DNA from: Gonocerus acuteangulatus
Taxonomy: Eukaryota > Arthropoda > Insecta > Hemiptera > Coreidae
Length of the DNA stretch: 64,000 nucleotides
NCBI GenBank assembly: GCA_946811695.1
Contig: OX328123.1
Span: 121,609,118-121,673,117 of the forward strand
Direction of reading: 5' to 3'
Shown here piece after piece: positions 22,371-33,537 of this stretch. The notes below the pieces were generated by a model that saw only the letters and a program-made list of their open reading frames with translations, did no database searches and was not told where the DNA came from. Within the stretch, counting starts at the first letter, position 1; the number at the start of each line of letters is the position of its first letter. The position numbers and the translations under genes were made by a program.

Positions 22371-22712
22371 GGGTCAATTTGAAGTAAACCCTCATCTATA
22401 AACGTTCGGGTCGTATCCGACCCGCTAGGCATAAAACTGCGCATGTCTCTTCAAACACGCACTCTAACGTCAAAGGGCTGCAGGTACCCTCTCAATCAGT
22501 CCTGAGGAAGCCATGGACCATGTTTACGTCTGTCAGGTAAGCAGTATTTTTCAGGTAAGCAACTCGAAATGTCAATTTTTCCGTAACCAGGGTCGGATAA
22601 CGACCCAATGTTTATGATAATGTTCTAACTAAATATATTATTGTTCTAGGTTTTCATTTAAAAAATCAAGCCTTCTGGAGAAAATAAATTATTTGCTAAC
22701 ATAGAAGACGTT

Positions 22713-22841
22713 ATGGCCAAATTCAGACAAGAGGACCAATCTGATGCGGAATTAGATGACCAAATTGATGAAATAGAGTCAGAGCCTGACGATGGTATTC
22801 TCTCAAGTGATGACGAAGGAGTCGAGGACAAATCAAGATGA
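22713..22841 (+). pseudogene. Acidic N-terminal fragment of a piggyBac-type transposase
   Basis: A 42-codon plus-strand frame starts MAKFRQEDQSDAELDDQIDE and ends at TGA. Downstream, in another frame, comes DDPEIEDDFFQFDPHLSHC, so one frameshift separates them. The strongly acidic composition resembles the N-terminal region of piggyBac transposases. The sequence before it (tattattgttctagg) looks like a splice acceptor. The catalytic DDE domain is absent. Identification relies mainly on the surrounding TIRs. Confidence 0.45.
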
Positions 22842-22986
22842 TCCAGAAATAGAAGATGATTTTTTTCAATTCGACCCACATCTGTCCCATTGTGCTCCAG
22901 TGCCTGTGATTCTTTTACCAAAACAGAAATGTGATATCATGTTTTCCTCAAGTTTTATTGTGATATTCAATTAGTTAATTCGTATA

Positions 22987-23005
22987 CACACACACACACA
23001 TATAT

Positions 23006-23057
<52 letters not shown>
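22987..23057. repeat. (CA)n/(TA)n compound microsatellite
   Basis: CA repeats pass into TA repeats inside the piggyBac-like element, so the tract arose or expanded after insertion. Confidence 0.93.
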
Positions 23058-23062
<5 letters not shown>

Positions 23063-23322
23063 ATTACTAATTTTTTAACGTCTCCTAAACAATTTCCTAT
23101 ATTTTCTTATTTTTTTTTAGAATTAATTTTACTTTCCTGAACTCAAATGCTTGTTTTCTTTTATGAATTGTCTTTTATGTTTTAAAAGTTTATTGTATTC
23201 ACCTAATATTTAAAAATAAATGAGTAAATTCCAAAAACGTATTGCATTCCTGTCCCAAAAATGGCTCTATTACGACCCAACGTTTATGTGTGTGTGTCAA
23301 GACAAACGTTTATAGAGGAGGG

Positions 23323-23890
23323 TTAAGAATTGAAAGATTAAATGTTTTGTCTCAATATTTTATGAAAAATGTGAATACCCATAAAACGATAACATTAAAT
23401 CTCAAGCAGAAGCAAGATGAGAGGCGCCACGACCGGAAACTGGCAGGATGATAAGCAAAAACTACTCCATTTAATCACCGATTTCTCCGGCTGTATACTA
23501 CACGAAATACATTAGTTCATCAGAATGCCTTTTTCTCAGCCCCATTCACAGACCTTGACTTCACTTGATGAAGGTGGTTCAATACACAAGTAAACCTAAC
23601 GCCAACAAAATTATTCCTCAAAAGAGACGGATTTAGAGGCACACCAGGGTCATTAGTGCACCTAATACATAAAAATACATTTTACAGTTTGGTCATAGTC
23701 AGCGCAAGTGGCAAACGGCCATTCCATGATTAGGACGGATCAAGCTGCACATTATTAAAAAATAAATAAGCTCTCCGGAACTTTAGAAGCTTATGATTGG
23801 AAATCTGCCCAAGTTTAATGAGTTAATATCTTCAATAGTTTCATTCAAAATCCAAATAACACAGATTGTAACAAGTGATGATATTTTTAT

Positions 23891-23894
<4 letters not shown>
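23323..23894. other. Spacer, no gene seen
   Basis: Unannotated DNA after the TTAA. Short frames only. Confidence 0.55.

Positions 23895-23933
<39 letters not shown>
23895..23933. repeat. Poly-A tract (39 nt)
   Basis: Uninterrupted A run. It could be the tail of a plus-strand retroelement whose body I do not recognise; the SINE to its right is in the opposite orientation. Confidence 0.9.
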
Positions 23934-23935
<2 letters not shown>

Positions 23936-23984
23936 CCTATCAAAAGCGGCTAGCACAAGGCCAAGATGCAATATTACAGGTTCG

Positions 23985-24140
23985 CTAAGAAGGATTTGAA
24001 GAAAAGGCTTTCTATAGGTTGCAACCCATTTTCAGCTCCCATGGTGTAGTAGGGGAAAGTCAACCTCCTACAGGTGGGACTCGAGCCCAAATCTTCCGCA
24101 CGAATGTTCAGCGTGCAAGGCAGTAGATGACGATGAGACC
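23985..24140 (-). mobile_element. tRNA-derived SINE, tail type shared with 5S SINEs
   Basis: On the minus strand, a tRNA-like head with an anticodon-stem-like hairpin (gcacg...cgtgc) and a B-box GGCTCGAGTCC is followed by 'gggttgcaacctatagaaag'. That tail word parallels 'gtggcaacctgtagatagct' in the 5S-headed SINE at 38.5 kb. The 3' poly-A expected on the minus strand is not preserved. Confidence 0.6.
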
Positions 24141-24141
24141 C

Positions 24142-24163
24142 GGGGGGGGGGGGGGGGGGGGGG
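24142..24163. repeat. Poly-G tract (22 nt)
   Basis: An unusually long mononucleotide G run directly beside the 5' end of the SINE. The reported length may be imprecise because such runs are prone to sequencing error. Confidence 0.85.
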
Positions 24164-24429
24164 TGATAATAACCTGAAAAGAACTCTGAAAAACTCGAAT
24201 GAGCATATGGAGTTCGAAAGACAAGTATCATTCTATGATCAGTGAATAAAGCTTTATTTCAACAGAACAACGCTCCTGCCTATCTTTCACGTTCAGTAAA
24301 AAAATAACTCAGCAATAGAGGGCCTTTGAGAAGGAACCCCAAACAGTATTTATTTTATTATATGAGTCCAAAAGGCATTTACACCACCGCCCGTGTGTGC
24401 TTCATCATACTCTAATAATGTATCATCAG

Positions 24430-25135
24430 AATTAACGCTAGTACTTACTTTTGTGCAGTCTATTATAGCACGGTTCCCGTCATACTATAAGTTATTTATC
24501 AATTGATTGATTGGTCAAAGTATAATGGTTCTTGACACCGGGGCGCTCCGGACCAGTGCCAAGAAACAGATATCTAACCCAGAAATAACCCGCTATCTAT
24601 CTATCCCGTGGTATCCTATAGGTTACCAGTAACATGAGTTTAACCTGTACAGGTTAAAATTCGTTGTCAATAATAAATGGACGTTTCCAAGATGTCATTT
24701 GGAAACACCCATTATATTTGCGAGCATTACCAAGAAGTCTTCTAACTGGCCATGTTGATGGGTGAGGAGGCTGAGCAAGGGTTCGGGATATTATTAACTC
24801 AGATGGACCATCACCAGGTATAGCGTAAACTCCATGAGGGACAAAATCACAGTTTATTTCTGCCATCATAGGGCAAATAAAAATAATATTATGAAATAGA
24901 TACAGTACTCTCGGCGGTTGTTATCGCCTCAGCAACCCATGGTTTTTTTAAACATTCAAACCCCACTAAAAATACTTAAAAATGTGAAGATAAAAAAACC
25001 TTTCTTAGCTTCAAAGTTCTTAGTTCAAATTCTAAAGGGAGTGTCCTTAAAAATTTCAAATTTTTCTGTAAAGTGCTTTGGCCTAGGCGATGATAGGCAA
25101 TGAGTGAATGAGTGAGTGGTATTTGACTAGATTAA
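24430..25135 (-). mobile_element. Non-autonomous Helitron, copy 1
   Basis: The reverse complement matches the plus-strand element at 33538-34614. Shared features are the 'ccactcactcattcactcat' start, 'ggacactccctttagaattt', 'tatgatggcagaaataaact', 'ccctcatggagttta' and 'gggaaccgtgctataataga'. The 71-codon minus frame at 24654-24869 (MMAEINCDFVPHG...) lies in this element, and I recognise no domain in it. The canonical CTAG end is not preserved here. Confidence 0.6.
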
Positions 25136-26090
25136 GACAGTGCAATCGAAAATTACTGAATGGAACTGATGGAAAACATTATTAACTATTAAGCGATGCA
25201 GATATAATAATTATTGATGAAGCTATTAAAATGGATTAATTCTCGGGAAAAATCGTAGGAAGTAGGGGATCTAAAGAGAAAGGAGGTTGACAGGAGGAGA
25301 AGGATAAGGCCGTGAGAAAACCCAGCCCTGTCGCACACTAGGACAGGTTCGGGGCATGTAGTTTCTACAACGGTTCATTCAACAGAACTATTCCTACACC
25401 AAAGCCGAGTGTAACATATAGCAGTACAGTCTCATAACGCCGTTAACTAATCACTTACTTATAAAAAACTAATAACACATTACATTGCTTACACCCCTGC
25501 ATTGGTTATACTCCACCACTCCTTTTCTCTCAGAATAATTTAATTCTGAGAGAAAAGGAGAAATTAAGAAAAATGTAAAATAAAGTTATGACGCATAAGA
25601 AGACGATGTTAAAGCTACTAGCCTTACCAACACCTCCATTGGACGAGAGATTACGTAAGCAACATTAAGACAACATTAATTATGCATTTTCACACTAACT
25701 AACATTATTCAATTAGAAGCCTATTACATTATTAATAATCACAGACAATCTATCAGATAATTTCCAAAGATACGATAATTATAAATCTGAATATTTAACA
25801 ACAAACGTACATCATTTAATAAAGACAGTTAGAGGGTAGGAAGTTTTACTTCGTAAAATGTTTAAGATTCACCAAGCATTCGAAGCCCCTGAGTAAAAAA
25901 CTACAAGTAATCAAGGTTCAAAAAGTTCTAGGTTAAGGTAAAACAGAATAATTTTCAAAAAACGAAAGAGAAAAGCGTCAATTCGGTGCAATTCATATTA
26001 TATCTTTATATAAATGATATATCTTTATGTTTATATTAACAGGAAGTTGGGGGAGAGTTTCTGAAACTGAATATAAGCTTTCAAAATACA
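25136..26090. other. Spacer with one small hairpin
   Basis: A 42-bp hairpin lies at 25519-25560 (ctccttttctctcagaat / attctgagagaaaaggag). Otherwise AT-rich with no gene recognised. Confidence 0.55.
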
Positions 26091-26439
26091 AAAAAGTCCG
26101 TCACGCAGGAGCTGCATAACTAAGCACTTTCCTCAGAATTTGGGTAGTGTAGACTGCTTTCCAGAACAATTTGCTTAAAATATCCTACATAAATAAAATA
26201 AAAACGTGAATAGTTCTCATTTTGTAATGAGTAACTGATCAATTATTAATTTGCATCCAGAGTTATGTTTACACATGGTACCTACTACACTACGTAATAA
26301 ATACAAAAATCCTCATATTATCGTATTTTGATCTAACGCAGGAACAGGATACAGTCACTCTAGTGGTAGAAAGCGCTCCTTGCGGCGGCTTTGTGAACCT
26401 ACGTCTGCCGGCTTTTCTATTCAAATATATTACAAATTA

Positions 26440-27020
26440 AACCCCAGCTTTCCGATTGACCGATTCAGCTCATTTTTACAACACTTCTTTCTCATGAGTT
26501 ACCCACGACGTATACAGCGTTTCGTTACAATACAGCACAAATTACGACCGGTATGAGTATATTAGGAATTTGGGTCCGGAGTAAACCCCCCCTTCTAATG
26601 AACCGATTTAGTTTCTTTTTACAACACATATTTACCTGTAGATTACCACTACGAATACCGAGTTTCGTCGAAATATACCAAAAATCACGGCTGGTAGTGG
26701 CGAATTGGTATTGTGGGTCCGGAGTAAACCCCCCCTTCTAATGAACCGATTTCGTTTATTTTTACAACACACATTTACCTGTGGATTAGCACTACGAATA
26801 CCGAGTTTCGTCGAAATATACCAAAAATCACGGCTGGTAGTGGCGAATTGGTATTGTGGGTCCGGAGTAAACCCCCCCTTCTAATGAACCGATTTAGTTC
26901 ATTTTTATATCTCACTTTTCTCTCTATATTACCACTACGAATACCAAGTTTCGTTGAAATATAACAAATATTACGGCTGACATAGTCAAATAAGTGTTTT
27001 GGGTTCGGGGTAAACCCCCC
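26440..27020. repeat. 143-bp tandem repeat inside Helentron-like copy B
   Basis: The word gtaaacccccc starts at 26581, 26724, 26867 and 27010, exactly 143 bp apart. Each unit has 'ctaatgaaccgattta', 'cactacgaataccgagtttc' and 'atcacggctggtagtggcga'. Identical spacing in copy A shows the array was present before the copies dispersed. Confidence 0.92.
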
Positions 27021-27137
27021 CCTTCCGGTGGACCGACTTTGGTGGTTAACGAACTCGTTCAATCGTTTGCTAATGGAATGCTATATACCAAGTTTCGTGA
27101 CGAAAAAACAAAAACTCTGGCCGCTATCGTGTTAACA

Positions 27138-27140
<3 letters not shown>

Positions 27141-27199
<59 letters not shown>

Positions 27200-27230
27200 T
27201 ATATATATATATATATATATAGATATATAT
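27141..27230. repeat. (AT)n microsatellite inside the Helentron-like element
   Basis: About 45 TA units with one GC interruption and one G interruption. Related elements at 5.6, 8.6, 32.9, 39.4 and 46.6 kb hold an AT tract at the corresponding place. Confidence 0.95.
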
Positions 27231-27539
27231 AAATTTTAACGGGGGTCATTTTCGGTGTCTACTAGGTAGGATCGATAAAGATTTGAAGAAATTTTTCAAA
27301 AATTCCGTCATGAGTCCAACCTCAATAGCTACTTTCCTTCGGAGGAAAGTGCTAAAAACGTAATAAAAAAATAATGAATGAAGTCAGGTGCTCCAGATCC
27401 TGCACCTTAAAAAGGATTGTCGGAAATGTTTACGCAGGCAAATATCAATGTTTTTATTGTTATTACCAGGTACCACAAAAGTAGAACACAATTGTGATTA
27501 ATTAAAACATACATTATGTTTAAACACCCTTGATTGCTT

Positions 27540-28040
27540 GTTCAAATGAAACCGATCAGTAAATTTTTTCGGTTTGCGATGAAAAAGAAAAATATATATG
27601 TTTCTTATCTGGAGGGTTCAAATTACTAATAATTAAAAAAATGAGCAAAAGCCTATGTAATAATTTTATTGTCATATATCACATCAAAAGGGAAACTTAA
27701 AAATGCAATCTCTAAAAATTAATACACACACACTCTTCCACCACGCTTGAAAGCTGTTACAAACCGACTAGTAATAAAAATACGAATTGTTTGTCTAATC
27801 TGAAGAGTTTAAATTACTTATAATTTAACACAAATATAAACGCCCCAGTAATAATGTTATAATAATATAACAAGTGAAACTGTTATCGTCAATCGTAAAG
27901 AAATTAATACAAGTGCTTTCTTTAACCGCGCTTAAAAGCTTGCCAAAACCAATTTGAAAATTGTTTTTCATATGCAATCACAAATAAAAATTGTAATTTA
28001 TCAAATGTGAAGAGTTCAAATTATTTCAAAAAACAAAAAA
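27540..28040. repeat. Diverged ~190-210-bp tandem repeat
   Basis: The word pair 'gaagagtttaaattact' and 'aataattaa' or variants occurs near 27613, 27800 and 28010, each preceded by 'accgatcagtaa'-like and 'gcttgaaagct'-like text. A fourth related unit lies at about 29085-29160, beyond a Penelope-like insertion. The units are heavily diverged, so this is an old array. Confidence 0.55.
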
Positions 28041-28335
28041 ATAACAACAGCGACGGTCTCTATTCACAGGTTTATAACATCAAAAATCAGTCCCAGCCCG
28101 AAAACAATAAATAATCAACAATATTTGAAAATATTTAAAAAATGAGACAAATAATAAAACAATAAAAAAATTAAAAAATAAGTAACTCAAAATAATTAAT
28201 ATGAATACAATTTTTAGTTTTGTTTGGTACAAATTTCAATTGAAAGCTAGTTCTTGGTTTTAAGACTCAATTATGTTTAAATTTTAGAGATTTTAATAAA
28301 TTTGATGGAGTAGGTAAATGTTGTTTGTCTTTAAA

Positions 28336-28720
28336 TGTTGGAGTAAACGAAGGCAAGGTATGGTTGGGATTAGGCTAGGAGGAAAAAAACGTCAGACCTT
28401 TAGGAAGAAGTCTGTATTGGACGTTTCGGCTGCACGTTGGCAGCCTTCTTCAGCTAAAAAATATATACAAATTTATAATTAAAAAAACAGTCAAAAATGA
28501 GCGTAGTTTATACATCATGACAATAACTTTTAAAACCAATCATATTTTTAAACAATGAACATTCGATAGATAGGTAATTATTATAGAAAATGTGTTTTTC
28601 AGTAAAAACCATTAACAAAGGTGTGAAAGTAAACAACATGTAGAAAAAGAAGTACAAAAATAAGATTATTAAAATTTTATATTATGAGAATTCTTTTTTC
28701 CCTCCTAGCCGAATCCCAAC
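28336..28720. mobile_element. Penelope-like family 2, inverted pair
   Basis: The left arm reads 'gtatggttgggattaggcta' and the right arm reads 'tagccgaatcccaaccatcc' (complementary). Flanking words 'cgaaggcaagg' / 'cttgtcttcg' extend the match. The left unit contains an intact hammerhead-like core on the minus strand. Between the arms is ~230 bp of AT-rich DNA. Confidence 0.6.
28420..28453 (-). ncRNA. Hammerhead-ribozyme-like motif (family 2), intact core
   Basis: On the minus strand: CTGAAGA, an A, stem II GGCTGC/GCAGCC (6 perfect base pairs, loop caacgt), then GAAAC and GTCC. CTGANGA and GAAA are both intact. Stem I outside the core is weak (one clear pair). The stem II sequence differs from other family copies by paired changes (GGCTAC/GTAGCC elsewhere), which looks like compensatory covariation. 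Confidence 0.5.
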
Positions 28721-29563
28721 CATCCCTTGTCTTCGTATCACTGCAACGGCTAACTATCTCCATCTCCACTATGTTGGAATAAAGTTTCGATGTAAGGGCT
28801 ACCTGGGGATAAGTCAATGTTTCTGATATTTGCAAGTAGTCTATCAGTATGTGTGTCACTGTAAGGTCCTGTTTACTATATCTACATCTTGGGTGTCTTT
28901 TGCACTAGATATCCGTGAGTCAGTAAGCAGTGTCCAATTCTACTACTTCTTCCCGTGTTGTGAGGTTTTCGCTCGATCAGGCTCTTGTCGTGTTTTTAAT
29001 CTGTCTTAAATTGTTTCCAGATGTAGTCCGAAGCGCCCTAGAATTATAAAACAAATAGATAGATCGATTATTAAACGAAGAATAATATATTGTATGACTG
29101 AAAAACAAAACGAGCAATTTTTCTAAGGAGGATTACAATTACTTATAATTAAAACGAAAGCCCCTGTATATAAGTAAAATTTTAATTAATCTGGTGAATG
29201 GATTCGACTGCCTTTGAATGACCTAGAAAATCAGTAAGTAAAACGACATCGAAGGTATAGTTAACATAAATTATTTTCCCGGCCAATTACTAGTATGGAA
29301 GTTGCATTATAAATTAACGTATCATTGACCTCGGAATTCGTAGTCAGGCTTCCTCCTCGTCCGATATAACATTTATCCAACAAAGACAAGAACAACTAGA
29401 AGAAGAATTACAGTTTTTTTAATTCAACAAAGGCAAAAAGAAATAATGATGTGTGAAATAGGAAACATTTTCGCATATAATATAATATTATGCTTTATTA
29501 ATTGATGATTGTAACTTACTTGGAATTCAACTTACTTTGAGAATCTTGATTTCTTATGGAGCT

Positions 29564-29565
<2 letters not shown>
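28721..29565. other. Spacer, no gene recognised
   Basis: Contains one outlying unit of the ~190-bp repeat (29085-29160). Nothing else recognised. Confidence 0.5.
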
Positions 29566-29599
<34 letters not shown>

Positions 29600-29698
29600 T
29601 AAAACCTTCTGGAATATTAGTGCCCGGCTATCTTTTGTTAGCACCCTTTAATAAGCATGTGCTTTTACCGGACGGTCACTCATCCAAGGCTACGACAA
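29566..29698 (-). mobile_element. 5S-rRNA-derived SINE, 5' truncated
   Basis: The minus strand reads 'cttggatgagtgaccgtccg', matching the box C region of 5S rRNA (CTTGGATGGGTGACCGCCTGG). It continues 'gggtgctaac', 'agatagccgggcactaatat' and a 33-nt poly-A (poly-T at 29566-29598). The tail aligns with the complete copy at 38471-38662. The upstream 5S part (boxes A and IE) is missing, so this copy would lack most of the internal promoter. Confidence 0.7.
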
Positions 29699-31744
29699 TT
29701 GATGAATCTTGTTCATTTTTTTTTTAATATTTAATGACAATGTTGGGAACATAAAACCAAAATTTCAACAAATGATACAGTCTATACTTAATTATGAGTC
29801 AATTCTAGTTTCAGAATGAAACCAATCAGTAATTGTTACCTAGCTATCATATAATAGGATCAATATCAGTCTCCCCGTGGTAGGCTGGCTAGCGTTTCGG
29901 GTTCCAACGAAGAGAACAGCCGTTTTGGAATCCTGCTTGTGGAAGATATTTTTAGCGATTGGCTTGCTGAAAAAATTCTATTCTCCATCATGTATTTTTA
30001 AAAAGGTTGGAAAACTGTAGCCAGTCCGTCACTAATGGAAAAAAAGGAACAAAAAAGTAGAGTAGGTACTTATTTTAATTTAATAGGGTTAAGTTAAAAA
30101 AATAAGTAATCCAACAATAAAGAATTATCGGAGTCCTTGCCAACCAAAGACTAAAAACCAAATGGTTTTTTTGACAGAAAAATTCTAACATTTATTTCTG
30201 AGTGACTGAGTGTGTGCTGTATGTGTGGAAGAGTCTCAATAGCAACGAGTCCATTGCTACAAATTATTCTAAAATTGTAATGGTTTACCTTAATTGGGCG
30301 CATACCACGATATTCAAATTAATTTCTGTTCAAAACAGATCACGCAAGAATGCCATTAGTCTAATATGAGAATGGTTTAATTAAGCGGGGTTCTGGTCTC
30401 AGCCAGCTCAACACATTCTTCTGAAATATGAACGAAAATTTAACACAATGTGTATTGTTATCAGTATACTTAACACAAATCATTCTTCAGGATTCCTATG
30501 AGGAGTGAATTGGCCGCAGAAATTAGCGCGCAATTAATGAATGGGGATATCATTTGCACTGTAAGTTATCTCGTAATTTCAATTTAAAAATAAAAATCTT
30601 TAAACTTGAGTCAAACAGGAATACTCATAATTAAGAAGGGTATCTAATAATATAAAATTCATATTTCTTACAAAGTATTTGTGTTTGGGCCATCATTCTT
30701 TCAGAGATAGGATACGGATTGAGCCACGCCATTTTATGGGTACCAAGAGACAGTTGATAGAGAAGTGTTGAAATAAGGACGTCTAGCTAAGAAGGAGAAA
30801 TGGCAATATCTTATTTTAATCGCTCCAAAACCAGAACATTACGGCCAAAGTCAATAACCATTGAATGATGTATTCACAATTATTCTTTAAAACAACATCA
30901 ATACATATTAAAATACTGCTGTAAAGATGGTGCAAATGGGATCTACAACTTCAGCGCGAGGGCACGTTCTGAAATCTGTAACTTAATCCGCCTATCCTAA
31001 AACTGAAATTACTCACACATTTTTACTTTTCTTAATAAGGCTAATGTGCTAATGGATCTTGAAAGAAAGAAACAAGATTATTAATTGATTCTGCACCTTT
31101 TGACCTAACCAAAAGAAAGTTCGTAACCTCCAAGACGGGTATGAATGAATATAAATCCAAATTCTGCGCCTTTAGTCAAATATAGGAAGTATTTTAGAAG
31201 GCCGAACATCCATAAAACTTCACTATACACTTTCAATACATTAATTTCCAATTTTAACTAAACGCCTCACAACCTTTTTGTTCATCCTTAGGGGAATGTG
31301 TTATAGTGTAACATTTACAGCCTTAATTTGAAGAGACACGTCCAGACTTCCTAAGAGGCACCAAAAGGGCGTTTCACATGGAGGGAAGAAAGTAAATAAA
31401 TGTAGTGAAAGTGTATAGTTAAGTTGTATTGATTTTTTGCCCAAAACAATAATATTTGTTTACTAAAATGTCTGAATGCATTGAATGTGACATCTATCAT
31501 ACGTTTGTCCCCAGAGTAATTTGTAAAGTTTAAAATTGAAACGCCTAAAATTTTACTTTCAAACTTGCAGGATGTTTGCAAAAAATATAAGGTTCCAGCA
31601 AACTTATATTTTGTCCAACTTTTATTGTTGAGCAAATTTGAATACCTTCTGAGCGGAAAACTCTAAGAAAAGCAAATATTTTGACACCGGGACGCCAAAG
31701 TACACAGTAATACTAACATGAAAACAGTAATCTATTATATAAAT
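29699..31744. other. Spacer, no gene recognised
   Basis: A possible tRNA-like patch lies near 29871-29915 (ccccgtggtaggctggctag, then 'cgggttccaac'), too short for a tRNA or intact SINE head. No other feature recognised. Confidence 0.45.
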
Positions 31745-32884
31745 AAAAAGTCCGACTCGCAGGAACTGCATCATCTTAGCGCGGTTCCGTTCTTATACCC
31801 AGACTCATTTAAAATGATTAAAATAGAAGCTGTTATTATTTTGGGTCCATATTTCTAGAAAGCATGAAGATTAGATAGTTAGCCGTCGAGGTGATAAGTA
31901 AAGATGGAATGGTTGGGATTCGGCTAAATAACCTCAATAATATTTTTGGTCAAAAATCTATATTTAGGACGTTTTGGCTATTCATTGGTAGCCTTCGTCA
32001 GCATGCCGGGAGACAGAGGAGGACCAAAGTTGACAGTTCCATCTTTACTTTCAAGAAAAGTCTTATTTACGAACTTACCTGGATGGGTCCCCGCCCTAGG
32101 AAGGACCCCGCTAGGCATTTGAAAAGCTATATCCTGGAAATCCATATCTCTATGATTAAATTGTCTTTCTTATTTTTCTTAACCTGATTTATTATCAAAT
32201 ACATTATCCAACTATAAGCAGTTAAAAAATAACAAGGAATAAAAACAGACAAAAAGAACAGTTCGAATAAGCGAAATCAATTACTTAAGTACTTATTTCT
32301 CCGATTGACATCGTCTAATCAAAACTTTCATCATAACCTTTTTTGTAGAGCATTTAGTAAGCTTTCTAATGGTATTCTTCCGTTTACTAAGATTCTCAAC
32401 CTTTTTCGAGATATTAAGGAAAGTATACAAAGTTACCAAAACTTTTTATGTCTGTTAATAAAATATTTTATTCTAACCCTTCCTTAACTCCAAACGTAAC
32501 ACAAATTTCAACATATTAGTTTTAATGAAAGTAGAACATGCAGAAAATGTTTCAACTGAATCCCATGATTCTAAGTACCCAAAACAAAAACGGTATTAAA
32601 AAACTATTTTTCCAATTTTCTCGAAAACGGTTAAAGCTATCGCCTTGAAAATGGTTCCATTCGTTTTCCTAGCCCAAGAAGCCTATAAAAAGAGTGCTTA
32701 CAAGCTTATGAACTCAAAAACGTAAGCGTTACGATTTTTTTTGCGCGAATTTCGCCCCAAATGCCATCTTCCAGTAGACGGATTTTGCTAGTTAACGAAC
32801 TTGACCTTTCAAATTGGACGACGGATTTTTGTACCAAATATCATCAAAATCGGACCTTTCGTCTTCTACCTAGAGAGCGAACAG

Positions 32885-32939
<55 letters not shown>

Positions 32940-33081
32940 TATAAATTTGAACCACCATCATTTTCGGTCTCTAGGGGTTCTGAAACGCAAAATTTTCTAG
33001 TCGGCACTTCTGGATTGCGTCATGAGATCAACCTTATAAGCGGGGTTCCTCCCTATGGGGGAGGGAGGAACCGCGCTAAAA
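31745..33081 (+). mobile_element. Helentron-like element with Penelope-like insertion
   Basis: The left end 'aaaagtccgactcgcaggaa' with TTAGCGCGGTTCC is mirrored by the right end GGAACCGCGCTAAAA. The right end is preceded by a strong G/C hairpin (GGTTCCTCCC ... GGGAGGAACC, about 33043-33072). It has the internal text 'tcatcaaaatcggacctttc' and an (AT)n tract (32889-32933). The plan equals copies A and B but the sequence is a different subfamily. A family-2 Penelope-like unit (31862-32020) sits inside. Confidence 0.55.
31862..32020 (-). mobile_element. Penelope-like family 2 unit with mutated hammerhead-like core
   Basis: 'gatagttagccgtcgaggtg', 'gatggaatggttgggattcg' and 'aaaatctatatttaggacg' are family-2 hallmarks also found at 49139 and 50821. 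On the minus strand the motif (31968-32001) is CTGACGA ... stem II GGCTA/TAGCC ... AAAAC-GTCC, so the invariant G of GAAA is lost and the ribozyme should be inactive. Confidence 0.6.
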
Positions 33082-33537
33082 TGAATCGCTAAATGTGTTG
33101 GTAAGCGCAAATCTCGAGAACAACTGAACCGATTTAGCTAATTCTTTTTTTATAATATTCCTTGAAGTACGAGGATGGTCCTTACGGAGAGAAAATTTTA
33201 AAAATTGCCTGAAAAAATCTAAAAACAACACTTTTCGGCTCTTTTTCACTTCCTTAACACAAATTCATCTATTATATAAAAATGAATCGCTAAATTTGTT
33301 GGTAAGCGCAAATCTCGAGAACAACTAAACCGATTTCGCTAATTCTTTTTTTATAAAATTCCTTGAAGTACGAGGATGGTTCTTACGGAGAGAAAAATGT
33401 TAAAAATTGCCTGAAAAAGTCTAAAAACAACACTTTTCGGGTCTTTTTCACTTCCTTAACGCAAATTCATTTTTAAATAAAAACATATGTTCTCAATTAT
33501 AATATTTTTAACAGTTAACGTATATCTACTATATATT
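33082..33537 (+). mobile_element. Two Helitron 5'-end copies in tandem
   Basis: 'gaatcgctaaatgtgttggt' followed by 'aagcgcaaatctcgagaaca' appears at about 33083 and again at about 33284, the second preceded by the canonical TCTATTATATAAAAATG (33268). Both continue to 'aacacttttcgg' and 'cttccttaac'. This start is the 5' end of a Helitron family that also occurs at 34615 and 34863. Interiors and 3' ends are missing for these two. Confidence 0.65.

Larger units (their letters stand above)
22389..23322. mobile_element. piggyBac-like element, internally deleted
   Basis: The left end CCCTCATCTATAAACGTT and the right end (reverse complement CCCTCCTCTATAAACGTT) form an 18-bp terminal inverted repeat. 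Further in are matching segments around GGGTCG...CGACCC. The right flank is TTAA (23323-23326) and the left flank is TAAA (22385-22388). This fits the TTAA target of piggyBac with one mutation. A CCC-starting TIR and TTAA target are characteristic of the superfamily. At 934 bp it retains only an acidic N-terminal coding fragment, so it is non-autonomous. Confidence 0.7.
26091..27358 (+). mobile_element. Helentron-like non-autonomous element, copy B
   Basis: It starts 'aaaaagtccgtcacgcagga', then 'taagcactttcctcag', four units of the 143-bp repeat, 'ggccgctatcgtgttaacag', a long (AT)n tract (27141-27230), and 'ggtaggatcgataaag'. It ends with the hairpin ACTTTCCT-tcgg-AGGAAAGT and 'gctaaaa'. 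It is the better preserved of two opposite-orientation copies ~20 kb apart. No coding capacity; mobilisation would need a helicase/Rep supplied in trans. Confidence 0.65.

Noticed and set aside
24654..24869. Captured host gene exon within the Helitron (MMAEINCDFVPHG...)
   Set aside because: The homologous sequence in the second Helitron copy is not frame-preserved and no domain is recognised, so capture cannot be supported.
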